A stretch of 59,830 nucleotides of DNA from Legionella steigerwaltii (lineage in GTDB: Bacteria > Pseudomonadota > Gammaproteobacteria > Legionellales > Legionellaceae): NCBI RefSeq assembly GCF_001468065.1, contig NZ_LNYZ01000042.1:40544-100373 (forward strand), read 5' to 3'. Under the pieces are notes generated by a model that was given only the letters and a program-made list of their open reading frames with translations, made no database searches and was not told the origin of the DNA. A program made the position numbers and the translations under genes. Of the stretch, positions 17,193-26,311 are shown piece after piece. Numbering within the stretch: the stretch's first letter is position 1; the number at the start of each line of letters is the position of its first letter.

Positions 17193-18077
17193 CTACGGGC
17201 TCATTGGGGGAGGAGCACTATCACTCTCTTTAGATTCACCCTCCATTATTCCCCGAGTCAGTTCAAGAACTTTATTTACACACCAAAGATTATGTATCAC
17301 ATGTTCAGAAGGTTTATCTGCAATACGTAGAACTTTATCTAATTGAAATAACTGGTCCACCGGCAATTCAAAAAAAGCTTCACGATTTCCTCCTGCTATT
17401 ATGCTCTCAAAGATACTAGAGAAATGTGTGCGCTCAAGCCCTGCTAAATTTTTATCATATTTGCAAATTAATTCACAACGAGCACAAAATTCGTCGCGTG
17501 TTACTGGAGATTGGTTACCCATTACTACAGGTAGGAAATCATGCTTAATCTTATTATCGTCAGTGATTGAACCATAGAAATCAAACTTTCTAGAGTCTAT
17601 GAGAGCTGGTTGTTCTACTGCCGCATGAATGCACTGAAAGTCCGGATTTTTTTGTAGACCTGCTCGTTCAGCTTGTATAAAGTTAAAACAGAGACTGTAC
17701 ATCCCTACCCCATCATATACCACGGTAACAACCTTCTTTTCCGCCAATTTTCTAAACCAAGCCTCTAACCATCGTTGGGGAATACTTGCAATATCCACTT
17801 TATATGCATTAACTGAAAAATTTGCTTTTGATTTATCCTGAGGGAGAACTTTGTGAAGAATACTGGAATCCTTATTGAAACAAAACCCTACCACCTGTCG
17901 GTGTTCTCCTGCTTCGTTAAAAAGATTAGGGGGAATAAACTCTTGATCCTGTGTTGCTCCAAGAGAAAAATAAACAATATCATTTTCTTTTAAATCTTTA
18001 ATTCCTTTTAGTATATCTTGGCTTAGACAAGCGATATTCTCGAGTTCTCGAGCGAAAAACATTCTACCCTTCCCCAT
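17193..18077 (-). CDS. Hypothetical 294-aa protein, candidate Dot/Icm substrate
   Basis: I do not recognise a family. The protein is soluble with no signal peptide. A central stretch KKVVTVVYDGVGMYSLCFNFIQAE and two cysteines in FCARCELICKYDKNL stand out. The C-terminus is acidic and then small/polar (ESKESDSAPPPMSP), the composition often seen in Legionella Dot/Icm secretion signals; this is only suggestive. It is a monocistronic unit with a TATAAT-like box about 50 bp upstream. The flanking 18078-18629 is non-coding. Confidence 0.6.
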   Translation of the reverse strand: MGKGRMFFARELENIACLSQDILKGIKDLKENDIVYFSLGATQDQEFIPPNLFNEAGEHRQVVGFCFNKDSSILHKVLPQDKSKANFSVNAYKVDIASIPQRWLEAWFRKLAEKKVVTVVYDGVGMYSLCFNFIQAERAGLQKNPDFQCIHAAVEQPALIDSRKFDFYGSITDDNKIKHDFLPVVMGNQSPVTRDEFCARCELICKYDKNLAGLERTHFSSIFESIIAGGNREAFFELPVDQLFQLDKVLRIADKPSEHVIHNLWCVNKVLELTRGIMEGESKESDSAPPPMSP

Positions 18078-18629
18078 TGACTGGCAATTCTTTGGATAAT
18101 TATAGCATAGTCATAAGATGGTTTCTTGAACTTTCAGACCAAATATGTTGCATATGCTATAATTAGTCGCAGTATCTAAACTACTCCACGATAGCCAATG
18201 ATTCTGCTGGATCTTTAGTCCGCAGTCGCAGTGCCACGTCTTACCTTTTGCTCAATAATATCATGTCATAACCAACCAAATTGAATATCAAACAAAAGTG
18301 ACTTGCGCCTCATAACCTCTTGAAAAAAAGCAAGAGTCAAGATGCGACCCCATTGTGCACTGAGTTATGAGATGGGGCGGACCTACACGAAAGTACATCA
18401 CCAGTTATTTAAAATAAAACGCCAGAATTGCTCCTAAAGCTTTTGTTTTTTAATAATCCTATTAAAGGTATTCAAATGCTTTAAAAAAATCATCGACAAT
18501 ACAAAATACTTCCGATAAATTATCCAGCATGCATCTTTTGGATTAAATTTGATTAAAATTAGGATGATTTAGTCAAACTAGATAATAGGTAAATAACAGC
18601 GTATTCATATTGAAGTAAAAGGAATTATT
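18078..18629. other. Intergenic region, no gene seen
   Basis: About 550 bp separate the two divergent genes. Only short inverted words (GACCCCAT/ATGGGGCGG near 18345-18380) and AT-rich tracts are visible. It must contain both promoters. Confidence 0.45.
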
Positions 18630-19796
18630 ATGCTTTATGAGATTATATCTCCTAATGGTAGCAAAAGTTATCTTTTCGGAACAATGCATGTTAATGATGA
18701 AGAAGTTATAACCTTACCATTAGAAGTAAAAGTTGCCTTTGATAGCTCTAATTGCTGTGTCTTTGAGGTAGATACAAGTCTCGTTGATCAGGAAAAAATT
18801 AAGCAGGCTATTAAAACTTGGAGTGCTAAACAACCTCCGTTGACTCTAAATGCTACAGGTGATCTGGAAATTATTTCAGGGGAGTGTAAACCTCTTATCC
18901 CGGAAGCTTTGGCATTAAGTATTGGGAGTCATTCTTCACGACTTATAAATCCATTAGATTTACAACTTATCTCTGCAGCTAAAAAAAAAGATAAACGCGT
19001 TCTTTATCTAGAAGACTGGGAAAAACAAATACATTTATTGTATGGATTGCAGTTTGATTTTGTTTTTCACTATAAATTTTATAACTATATTACGAATAAC
19101 TTACATAGGACTCAAACACTTTTCAATTTATCGAAAGAAGCTTATTTAAAACAAGATATGAAATTCTTTAAAGCCCATCCTCAAGAAGATAGACATACAC
19201 CAAGTGTGGTGCATCAATATCATAAGGAACTGAGTTATGATAGAGATCCCACATTAGCTGAATCCATTAAAAAATGTTTAGAACAAGAATTAGGCATAAT
19301 ATTTATTGCTGTTGGTATAGCCCATTTATGCGGCATTATTGAAATATTAAAACTAGCAGGCTATACAATAAATTCGATACCTTTAGGTCAACGATTATAT
19401 CCCATTGCTGGCTCAATTGAGGATGGTAAGAAAGTTGAAGCTTTTAGAAGAATTTATCATGCCCTCTATTCTGGTCAAAGTAATGCATTAAAAACTAAAG
19501 GGCTATTTTATGAGCCAGAAATGATTCTGTCTTACGATCATATTGTTGATTACGTCATGAAATATCCTAATACAAGAGCAGCAGAAGCTTGGCGATTAGC
19601 TAATATTCATCTTGATGATGTATCTGCGCAAAATGTAACTTTAGTTAAAGATATACATAAATATGCACTGAATAACAGCAGCTTTAGTTTTTTCAAGAAG
19701 TTTATTTCGAATACTCCTGGTGAACATTCCATTCAGAACGCTTCTGAAAATTCTCGTACAGAAAGAATTGTGACGGCGTTAAATGAATTTCACTAG
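18630..19796 (+). CDS. TraB/GumN-family protein
   Basis: The 388-aa protein starts with the family signature SKSYLFGTMHVND-like strand-turn (YLFGTMHVND, residues 14-23) and has CVFEVDTSLVD downstream, then LGIIFIAVGIAHLCGIIEIL and a G-Y-T-I strand, the GxxH motif that closes the active site in TraB/PrgY/GumN and TIKI-type enzymes. Those families include metalloproteases and proteins of unknown reaction. Residues about 270-388 are an extra helical domain not seen in short GumN proteins and may be Legionella specific. AAAGGAAT lies correctly before the ATG. No signal peptide is visible, unlike many GumN proteins. Confidence 0.75.
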   Translation: MLYEIISPNGSKSYLFGTMHVNDEEVITLPLEVKVAFDSSNCCVFEVDTSLVDQEKIKQAIKTWSAKQPPLTLNATGDLEIISGECKPLIPEALALSIGSHSSRLINPLDLQLISAAKKKDKRVLYLEDWEKQIHLLYGLQFDFVFHYKFYNYITNNLHRTQTLFNLSKEAYLKQDMKFFKAHPQEDRHTPSVVHQYHKELSYDRDPTLAESIKKCLEQELGIIFIAVGIAHLCGIIEILKLAGYTINSIPLGQRLYPIAGSIEDGKKVEAFRRIYHALYSGQSNALKTKGLFYEPEMILSYDHIVDYVMKYPNTRAAEAWRLANIHLDDVSAQNVTLVKDIHKYALNNSSFSFFKKFISNTPGEHSIQNASENSRTERIVTALNEFH

Positions 19797-20141
19797 TCCA
19801 TGTCTTGGTATCTCCGCAATTTATTTGTTGTATTGTGAATACTTGATAATTTGTTATAAATACTTAATTAGAGCAAAAAATGGAATCGCGTCTTCATTTT
19901 TGATCTAAAAGTTTCTTTAAAATCACACATTAGCAAACATCCATCGATCTATTCGAGATGGGATCCTTCCTTCTCATTGGACGTATCAAATACAACCTTT
20001 ATTTGTATTTGGGGAATAGGTGGTTTAAAACTCCTATACCCTATTTTTGATACATCACGAGCCAGCACGGGAAATGGAAAAATAATATTTGGTATGCTAT
20101 ACCTTAATTTATAGTGGATGTAGATAGGCTATGACTTAAAC

Positions 20142-20459
20142 ATGACTAGCAAAAATACAATTAGAGATTTGGTAAATTGTTTACTTACTAAAGACTCAAA
20201 AATCAGTCCGCATACACCCTCCAGCATCGCTGAAAGCTCAGGCCTAGAAGTACCATATCATCATCCGCTTAGGGAAGAAGCAAAAAACATTCCCTTAGAG
20301 GGAGAGCCTTCATTAAAAGACGCACAACAATTAGCCAAAGGTTTTTTGGGGTACGATAAATGTGCTCCAACGGCAGGTAAGGAAGCACTCCAAGACTTAG
20401 ATTCTTATATCAAATCCGCCCCCGATAATTCCTATAATCCAGGAGTTCAAACACCATGA
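20142..20459 (+). CDS. Hypothetical 105-aa protein, first gene of a pair
   Basis: I do not recognise it. It is a short, proline- and acid-containing soluble protein without membrane segments (SSIAESSGLEVPYHHPL, SLKDAQQLAKGFLGYDKC). Its stop codon overlaps the ATG of the next gene by four bases, so both are almost certainly cotranslated. The ATG has no clear Shine-Dalgarno sequence. The upstream region 19797-20141 is non-coding. Confidence 0.6.
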   Translation: MTSKNTIRDLVNCLLTKDSKISPHTPSSIAESSGLEVPYHHPLREEAKNIPLEGEPSLKDAQQLAKGFLGYDKCAPTAGKEALQDLDSYIKSAPDNSYNPGVQTP

Positions 20460-21277
20460 TTTCCACTTCTGAAGAGTCCAACGCATCAGGATTTGTAGAC
20501 AACGAAAAAATCGCGATTCTTTCCCTGCGGCCGAAACAATTGCTAATGAGTTATGTGCGTAACATAGCGAAACAGGTGTTACACGAATCGGATAGCCTTC
20601 TTGGTAAAATTTTAGACAATGATTATCTGGAGGAGCATGCGGTACCAGTCTGTACCGGCCTCTACGAGACAAATACTGATCTTGAAGATTTTCTTCAAAA
20701 TAATAGCGATGTACTCGTGAATTTAATGCTCACTTCTTGGATGTGGCCTTTAAATAAATGGGGGTTCGATACAAAAGACAAAGGAACTGCACAGTCTCTA
20801 ATGGCAATCGAATATCGACCTTTTGTATATATGGCCTCCAGAAACACACAAAATCCATTGAAGCTTGCAGTGACTTATGCGAATCCAACACGTGAACTTG
20901 CAGAAGATCTAGCTCGAAATTTAGATAATCGCGCAGATAATGAGGCTCTGGAGAGCCTTAGATTCAAAGTGCGTTATGGGATTGCAATTATCTCGGATAA
21001 TATCGATAGAGAGCAATATCGTAACCCAGTAGATTACTGTGGTGCGCTTGCTAATCCGTTAAGCTACTTAAAGCCTCTCAGTGACTGCATGATGAAAGAA
21101 CTACTTTTGTTCTTTTATGGTACAGAAGAGAAATTGCCGGCTCCCACCGACATGGGGCACATCAATAAGTGGTTTAATCTTACTACCAATCAGGGACTCT
21201 ATATGTTGACAAAACCCTGGATGGCATCACGCTACCGCCGAACTGTGAATCTTAGTGATGACAACAATTTTTTCTAA
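20456..21277 (+). CDS. Hypothetical 273-aa protein, second gene of a pair
   Basis: No family recognised. The protein is soluble, mainly helical and aromatic in its second half (MWPLNKWGFDTKDKG, MKELLLFFYGTEEKLPAP, GLYMLTKPWMASRYRR). There is no signal peptide, and its N-terminal SEESNASGFVDNEK segment is probably disordered. ATGA overlap with the 105-aa gene implies an obligate pair, for instance an enzyme and partner or an effector and chaperone, but nothing in either sequence decides this. Confidence 0.65.
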   Translation: MISTSEESNASGFVDNEKIAILSLRPKQLLMSYVRNIAKQVLHESDSLLGKILDNDYLEEHAVPVCTGLYETNTDLEDFLQNNSDVLVNLMLTSWMWPLNKWGFDTKDKGTAQSLMAIEYRPFVYMASRNTQNPLKLAVTYANPTRELAEDLARNLDNRADNEALESLRFKVRYGIAIISDNIDREQYRNPVDYCGALANPLSYLKPLSDCMMKELLLFFYGTEEKLPAPTDMGHINKWFNLTTNQGLYMLTKPWMASRYRRTVNLSDDNNFF

Positions 21278-21673
21278 TTTAACTAAGGACTCTAAACGTA
21301 CTTAGTTTGAATTTCCTTAACATGAAATTTATCTATAAAAGTAGCCAGAGTAACATGAAGCATTTCTCTACGTTTGGATTTTCAGTGTAAAACATTGACT
21401 CTATTGTAATGGACCTACCATCAGTTAACAGGGTTGGAATTCATCTTTGACTTCCTGTACATCAAAAGGAGCAATAAATTCCAGTAAACTGTGACTCCCC
21501 ATCACTGCAGTGAGTAATGCAATAATAGCGATACTAATTGATTTGATTTATGAGAAAATTCGTGAAAGTATTATCTCTGGTAATCTTCATCCAGGGTAAG
21601 ATTATGCGTCACATGGGCACATCAGTAGGAAATAATGATGCTATTAAATGTCGAAATTGCAAGGAGATCCAGC
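21278..21673. other. Intergenic region before the GC-richer gene pair
   Basis: About 395 bp without a convincing gene. A short frame around 21550-21660 overlaps the start of the next gene but lacks coding character. The ribosome site AAGGAG at 21661-21666 belongs to the next gene. Confidence 0.45.
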
Positions 21674-22480
21674 ATGCGCAGAATGACGGCAATTTTGTTT
21701 TTTGCCCTCAGCATTTTGCTGGACGCTGTTGCTCCCAGTGCCCATGCCGCAACCACAGTGCAGGTAGTTTCGACCTATCCGTCCAGTAATGTAGTCACGT
21801 TGGGCAACAAGCAGAATTTCTACTTGCACCTATATTATCAGAGCGATCATCCAACCCGGATCTGGGTAAAGCCATATTTTCATGGCGAGGTGGTAAATGC
21901 AGGCAGTAACCCATCGCGGGTCTATCCAGCCGGCAGTGGCGAAGCTCTCGGCTGGTTCTTTCTATTCAAGCCAGGTACACAGGTGGATGAGGTTCGAATT
22001 TCTGCAGGCGATGGTTCTTTTGGGGGAACCTCCGTAGTTGCGACATATCCGGTCCAGGTCACTGGTGGTAATCAACCGACTACTTCGCAGGGTAATCCGG
22101 ATTGGGTAACTCGATTGGATGCGATCGATACTGCGGTGCAAAAAGCCGATTACGAGAGGAGGATGAATACGCCGTTATCTATTGGTGACAAGATCATGTT
22201 CAGTGGTTTCATGCTGGGCATACTCGCACTCGGCGCTTTGGGCATCGCTATGCCTGCATGGGGATTATGGCGATGGCGTGACGGCTGGCGCATCGCTGCA
22301 GCAGTACCGATGGCACTAATGGTATTCGTGGTACTGCGTCTTTTTATCGACGTCTCGGTCGACCCAACCTCGCATAACCTGTGGCCATTTGAGATCCTAC
22401 TAACGGGCTCACTCAGCGTGGCCATTATGATCGCTTTGGTGATAGCAAGAAAAATCACCGGCGCAAATTGTGCATCATGA
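21674..22480 (+). CDS. Exported protein with C-terminal membrane segments, unknown function
   Basis: The start ATG at 21674 is fixed by AAGGAG seven bases upstream and begins a clear signal peptide (MRRMTAILFFALSILLDAVAPSAHA). A beta-rich periplasmic domain of about 130 residues follows (VVSTYPSSNVVTLGNKQNFY, WVKPYFHGEVVNAG), then a short linker and three hydrophobic helices (MFSGFMLGILALGALGIAM, IAAAVPMALMVFVVLRLFI, ILLTGSLSVAIMIALVIA). Codon use and G+C content are clearly higher than in neighbouring genes, pointing to acquisition from a GC-richer donor. The following microprotein start overlaps its stop. Confidence 0.7.
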   Translation: MRRMTAILFFALSILLDAVAPSAHAATTVQVVSTYPSSNVVTLGNKQNFYLHLYYQSDHPTRIWVKPYFHGEVVNAGSNPSRVYPAGSGEALGWFFLFKPGTQVDEVRISAGDGSFGGTSVVATYPVQVTGGNQPTTSQGNPDWVTRLDAIDTAVQKADYERRMNTPLSIGDKIMFSGFMLGILALGALGIAMPAWGLWRWRDGWRIAAAVPMALMVFVVLRLFIDVSVDPTSHNLWPFEILLTGSLSVAIMIALVIARKITGANCAS

Positions 22481-22578
22481 TGCCTCACTGGCTGAGTGTA
22501 TTATTCTTGCTCGCAACCGGTATTGGCATACTGGCGGTTGCCTATCACTATGTGTATGGGGACTGCTTGCACTATTAG
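22477..22578 (+). CDS. 33-aa hydrophobic microprotein coupled to the upstream gene
   Basis: The reading frame starts with ATG overlapping the preceding stop (ATGA at 22477-22480) and encodes 33 residues: a short polar start, one transmembrane helix (VLFLLATGIGILAVAYHY) and a short tail DCLHY. It shares the higher G+C content of the preceding membrane protein, so it is likely a small partner subunit. It is too short for most gene callers. No family known to me. Confidence 0.5.
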   Translation: MMPHWLSVLFLLATGIGILAVAYHYVYGDCLHY

Positions 22579-22623
22579 GCATGGCGCCCGACCTCGAGTG
22601 GCGATGATGGACCAGTATCAAAA

Positions 22624-22706
22624 GGACGGGATGCTCCGGGACGGACTCCGTTAATTATTAGTCAACTTGTTCAAAACACATAGGGGATCCGTCCCGGACC
22701 GTCCCC
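22624..22706. repeat. 79-bp palindromic repeat, copy A (degenerate left arm)
   Basis: The right arm GTCCGTCCCGGACCGTCCCC-like sequence and the core AATTATTAGTCAACTTGTTC are intact; the left arm reads GACGGGATGCTCCGGGACGG and is damaged. It occupies the 22579-22898 gap, which has no gene. Confidence 0.75.
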
Positions 22707-22898
22707 CACACAACCAAGCTTAAATCTAATGAGTAATTAGCCAATATTTACGGAGAAAATTATAGTTTTTCTAATTTCATCATGTCCAATTTAATCATAT
22801 GCTACACTAAATAGGCTTATGCGTTTATTGCACAACTCAAAAGAAGATCAAATGTTGATATAGAGTGAATAACTAATTTTAAATTATGGAGAGCCTTT

Positions 22899-23387
22899 AT
22901 GAAAATAAAAGAGATAAAAAGAACTTTTATATCTACGTTATTGGTGTCAATTTTAATCGCAACATCATCATTTGCTAGTTCTGAAGAAAGCACAGTTAAT
23001 AATAAAATAAACGCAGTCATTACTCCCAAAATTTTTGAAATGGCAAAACGGAATGAAAACTGGAAGCTAGCACTTGTGACGGGTAAAGATGCGCAGGTTG
23101 TATTTATGAATATCACCCCTAAGACTAACCCCAACAATGAGATTGGGATGGAAACCCATAAATTTGATCAGGTCATATTTGTTGTTGAAGGCCAGGCTAA
23201 ATCGGTTCTCAATGGTAAAAATTCAACCGTCACAGCAGGTGATATGATCTTTATCCCTCAAGGAATTCCTCATAATTTTATTAATCTCAATGCGAAGAAA
23301 CCATTCAAAATAATAAGTGTCTATTCATCTACAGATATTCCTGAAAATGCAGTATATAAACACAAATCTGATATGCCACAAGAGTAA
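22899..23387 (+). CDS. Exported cupin-domain protein
   Basis: A signal peptide (MKIKEIKRTFISTLLVSILIATSSFA) leads into a single cupin: METHKFDQVIFVVEGQAKSVL is cupin motif 1 (H and E metal ligands) and GDMIFIPQGIPHNFIN is motif 2 (P-x-G-x-P-H-x-x-x-N). The predicted location is periplasmic, 137 aa after processing. Small exported cupins often bind Mn or Fe; the VIT-type metal transporter gene follows 41 nt later on the same strand, so a metal-related pair is plausible. The reaction is unknown. Confidence 0.75.
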   Translation: MKIKEIKRTFISTLLVSILIATSSFASSEESTVNNKINAVITPKIFEMAKRNENWKLALVTGKDAQVVFMNITPKTNPNNEIGMETHKFDQVIFVVEGQAKSVLNGKNSTVTAGDMIFIPQGIPHNFINLNAKKPFKIISVYSSTDIPENAVYKHKSDMPQE

Positions 23388-23428
23388 CTCGTGGCATATC
23401 GATTCAGATCTTCCACATAGGAGTTTTG

Positions 23429-24124
23429 ATGTATATGCAACATAAAGAATATCATCGAATTGAACGAATTGGCTGGTTACGCGCTGCGGTATTGGGTGCA
23501 AATGACGGCATTATTTCTACTGCGAGCTTGTTGATTGGTGTTGCTGCTGCTCACACGCCATATAATGGAATACTTGTAGCAGGGATTGCAGGATTAATTG
23601 CTGGCGCTATGTCGATGGCTGCAGGTGAGTACATATCCGTAAGCTCACAAGCAGATACAGAAAAATCTGCTCTGCAACGTGAAAAGAATGAACTTGAGTC
23701 GAGTTTACCAAATGAAATGGAAGAGCTAACCACTATATACATCAATCGTGGATTAGAGCCCACTTTCGCAAAAGAAGTTGCAAAACAATTGATGGCTAAG
23801 GATGCATTAGGTACACATGCTCGCGACGAACTTGGTATTACAGAAATATCGAGTGCACGTCCTCTTCAGGCAGCAATATTTTCCGCTTGTAGTTTTACTC
23901 TGGGTTCATTATTACCGATATTAATCATTTTTATTGCTCCAAGAACCTATCTTATTCTAACAATATCAGTGATGGCAGTTCTATTTTTAGCATTACTCGG
24001 AGGAGTGGCTGCAAAAGTTGGCCAAGCTCGCATCATATTAGGAGCACTACGTGTTGTGGTCTGGGGAACGCTAGCGATGATGGTGAGTGCAGGTATTGGC
24101 TCACTGTTGGGCATAGCTGTATAG
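23429..24124 (+). CDS. VIT1/CCC1-family Fe2+/Mn2+ transporter
   Basis: This protein of about 231 aa begins with the family motif GWLRAAVLGANDGIISTASLLIGVAAA, including the conserved NDGI, followed by GAMSMAAGEYISVSSQAD in TM2, a cytoplasmic Glu-rich metal-binding helix region (EKSALQREKNELESSLPNEMEEL) and three C-terminal membrane helices. VIT proteins export or store Fe2+/Mn2+. AGGAG at 23419-23423 precedes ATG 23429. It is probably cotranscribed with the cupin gene. Confidence 0.9.
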   Translation: MYMQHKEYHRIERIGWLRAAVLGANDGIISTASLLIGVAAAHTPYNGILVAGIAGLIAGAMSMAAGEYISVSSQADTEKSALQREKNELESSLPNEMEELTTIYINRGLEPTFAKEVAKQLMAKDALGTHARDELGITEISSARPLQAAIFSACSFTLGSLLPILIIFIAPRTYLILTISVMAVLFLALLGGVAAKVGQARIILGALRVVVWGTLAMMVSAGIGSLLGIAV

Positions 24125-24144
24125 ACTACCTTTAATTAAATGGT

Positions 24145-24223
24145 GGGGACGGTCCGGGACGGACTCCGTTAACTATTAGTCAACTTGTTCAAAACACGTA
24201 GGGGTCCGTCCCGGACCGTCCCC
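24145..24223. repeat. 79-bp palindromic repeat, copy B
   Basis: GGGGACGGTCCGGGACGGAC and its exact complement enclose a 39-nt core with AACTATTAGTCAACTTGTTC. It sits between convergent genes and could act as a bidirectional terminator. Confidence 0.9.
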
Positions 24224-24263
24224 TAAGCGCTATAAGCGCTAGAGTGGCTATAGTGAGTATTGA

Positions 24264-24488
24264 TCATGGACGATTAGTAGTTAGTGACTCGAGTATTTTA
24301 TCTCCTATAGCACTCATTATTTGACCACGAGTAGGAGTTTTAATGCACTCAGGTTGAGTTTTGCCAAAAATGGATGTTTTTAGAATACTTGTAAAATCTG
24401 GGGTTTTAACACAAGCTTGATCACCGATTTGTGGCTTTGGAATTTTAACACAACCTTCGCGGTTTTTATCATGCTTAAAGAAGCTCAT
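24264..24488 (-). CDS. Hypothetical 74-aa protein with three C-x-K-x-P motifs
   Basis: The start MSFFKHDKNREG at 24488 is chosen because AGAGGAAAT lies just upstream; the frame is open 12 codons further. The protein contains three spaced copies of a Cys-(Val/Ile)-Lys-(Ile/Thr)-Pro motif (CVKIPKP, CVKTPDF, CIKTPTR), each about 15-22 residues apart. There is no signal peptide or membrane helix. The regular cysteines might bind a metal or be lipid/protein contact points. No family recognised. Confidence 0.55.
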   Translation of the reverse strand: MSFFKHDKNREGCVKIPKPQIGDQACVKTPDFTSILKTSIFGKTQPECIKTPTRGQIMSAIGDKILESLTTNRP

Positions 24489-24664
24489 ATAATTTCCTCT
24501 TATTAAATATTGCTGATATGTCAACTCCTTAATTTAAATAAATCAAGAGTTGCGCGATTATTATACAAATGCTTTCTTAAGGAATCATTAAAATAGGGGA
24601 ATTGTTGATTTTCGATTGCCTCAAGTTACCTGTTATTGAAGAGAAAATGAGGGTACGTGAGAAT

Positions 24665-24756
24665 GGGGACGGTCCGGGACGGACTCCGTTAATTATTAGT
24701 CAACTTGTTCAAAACACATAGGGGTCCGTCCCGGACCGTCCTCCCGGACCGTCCCC
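24665..24756. repeat. 79-bp palindromic repeat, copy C with duplicated right arm
   Basis: The left arm and core are standard, but the right end carries a second partial arm (CCGGACCGTCCTCCCGGACCGTCCCC region), adding 13 bp. It lies between the 74-aa gene and the MFS gene, both on the minus strand. Confidence 0.85.
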
Positions 24757-24766
24757 ACTGATGTTA

Positions 24767-26131
24767 CTAAGCAAACTCAGAATTGCCTGTAAATTCTGAT
24801 TTACGATGCCTTGAGGATTTCACATGCCAGAGTGGCAGCATCAAAAAAAATGGAATCAGGCAGCAAATAAACAATGTGAGGAAGAAATTATCCCAGCCGT
24901 AATTTTTGATAATTGCACCTAATGGAGCACCAGCCAGAACAGCACCTAAACAATAGGCAAAAAATCCGGCAAAGCCAGTTGCAGTCGCCGCTGCTTTTTT
25001 ATGTGCTAACTCCGCACATGCCATACCAATCATCATTTGCGGTCCAAAGATAAAGAAACCAAAGAAAAAAAGAAACAAAGAATCGAGGAATGGGGTATAT
25101 CCTCTAGTCAAGGTAAAGAGCAACAAAGTGGCAAATACACCAGCAGTAAAGAGTACATTGATTGGATTGCGTTTACCTTGAAATAGTTTATCAGAGGCCC
25201 AGCCGGCAACCAGGCTTCCAAAAAAACCACCCACCTCAAACCATATGACACAACTCCCTGCTGTGATTAAGGAATAATCCTTCACTTCCGTTAAGTACAT
25301 CATGCTCCAATCATTAATGGCTGTTCGGACAACATAAATAAACAAATAAGAAATGGACAGTATCCAAATATATGGGTTGCTTAACACATAATTCCAAAGA
25401 ATTTCTTTAACTGATAGTTCTGTTTTTTCTTGATGTTGATTTGATAATCCAGAAAAATCTTGCCGATATTGCTCTATCGCAGGTAAACCAAGCGACTGTG
25501 GAGTATCTCTTAAACGATTGATTAAAAAAAGACCTCCTAAAATGCAGAAGATTCCAGGCACAAACATGGCTGAACGCCAGCCGAAATACTGCGCGCACAT
25601 AGCAACAATCAATGGAATCAATGCCCCCCCAACGTTATGTGATGTATTCCAAATACTCCACCAACGACCGCGTTCTGATTGAGAATACCAATGGGTTAAT
25701 AATTTAGTACATCCTGGCCATCCCCACCCTTGAAACCAACCATTCAATCCCCAAAAAATAGCAAATAACCACCAGGTGGAAGACAAACCAAACAAAATAT
25801 TAAAAATACCGGTCAAAATTAGTCCAATCGCCATTAAATAACGAGGATTTGACTTATCGCCAAGAATTCCACTCAAAAATTTGCTGATGCCATAACTTAA
25901 GCTCAAAATGCTAGCAATCATTCCCAGTTCAGTTTTGGTCATCCCCAAGGTGCTTTGTAATGCGGGCATCGCGAAGGTAAAACTTTTTCGCGTAAAATAA
26001 AACAAAACATATCCTATGTACATTGCATAAAAGGTGCGAATACGCCAATAACGATATTGCCGTTCAACAATAGTTTTATCCTGAATTTCATTAAGATAAG
26101 GGGCAGGTTTTAGAAAAGTCAAAAATGCCAT
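24767..26131 (-). CDS. MFS organophosphate:phosphate antiporter-like transporter (UhpC/GlpT type)
   Basis: This protein of about 454 aa has twelve predicted membrane helices. The start region RYWRIRTFYAMYIGYVLFYFTRKSF, then AMPALQSTLGMTKTELGMIASIL, is the hallmark of the OPA family that exchanges phosphate for hexose phosphates or glycerol-3-phosphate, and the GWGWPGCTKLLTHWYSQSERGRWWSIWNTSHNVGG loop fits UhpC/UhpT. Intracellular bacteria use such carriers to take up host sugar phosphates. ATG at 26131 (MAFLTFLKPAPYL) is preferred, with AGGGAA upstream; an ATG five codons earlier also exists. Confidence 0.85.
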   Translation of the reverse strand: MAFLTFLKPAPYLNEIQDKTIVERQYRYWRIRTFYAMYIGYVLFYFTRKSFTFAMPALQSTLGMTKTELGMIASILSLSYGISKFLSGILGDKSNPRYLMAIGLILTGIFNILFGLSSTWWLFAIFWGLNGWFQGWGWPGCTKLLTHWYSQSERGRWWSIWNTSHNVGGALIPLIVAMCAQYFGWRSAMFVPGIFCILGGLFLINRLRDTPQSLGLPAIEQYRQDFSGLSNQHQEKTELSVKEILWNYVLSNPYIWILSISYLFIYVVRTAINDWSMMYLTEVKDYSLITAGSCVIWFEVGGFFGSLVAGWASDKLFQGKRNPINVLFTAGVFATLLLFTLTRGYTPFLDSLFLFFFGFFIFGPQMMIGMACAELAHKKAAATATGFAGFFAYCLGAVLAGAPLGAIIKNYGWDNFFLTLFICCLIPFFLMLPLWHVKSSRHRKSEFTGNSEFA

Positions 26132-26311
26132 GAAGTTCCCTATCATGATAAAAAAATACGATTAGAATGTAACTCGCCAAGTATGTCAAATCATTTTTAA
26201 TGAAAATGGTAGCGGCATGCTGCCTATTGATAATTTTTTAAAAATTTAAATGGAATTCTTATGAAATTATAAATAAGCTACGCACTTTGTATTAAAAAGG
26301 GATTTGTTGGA

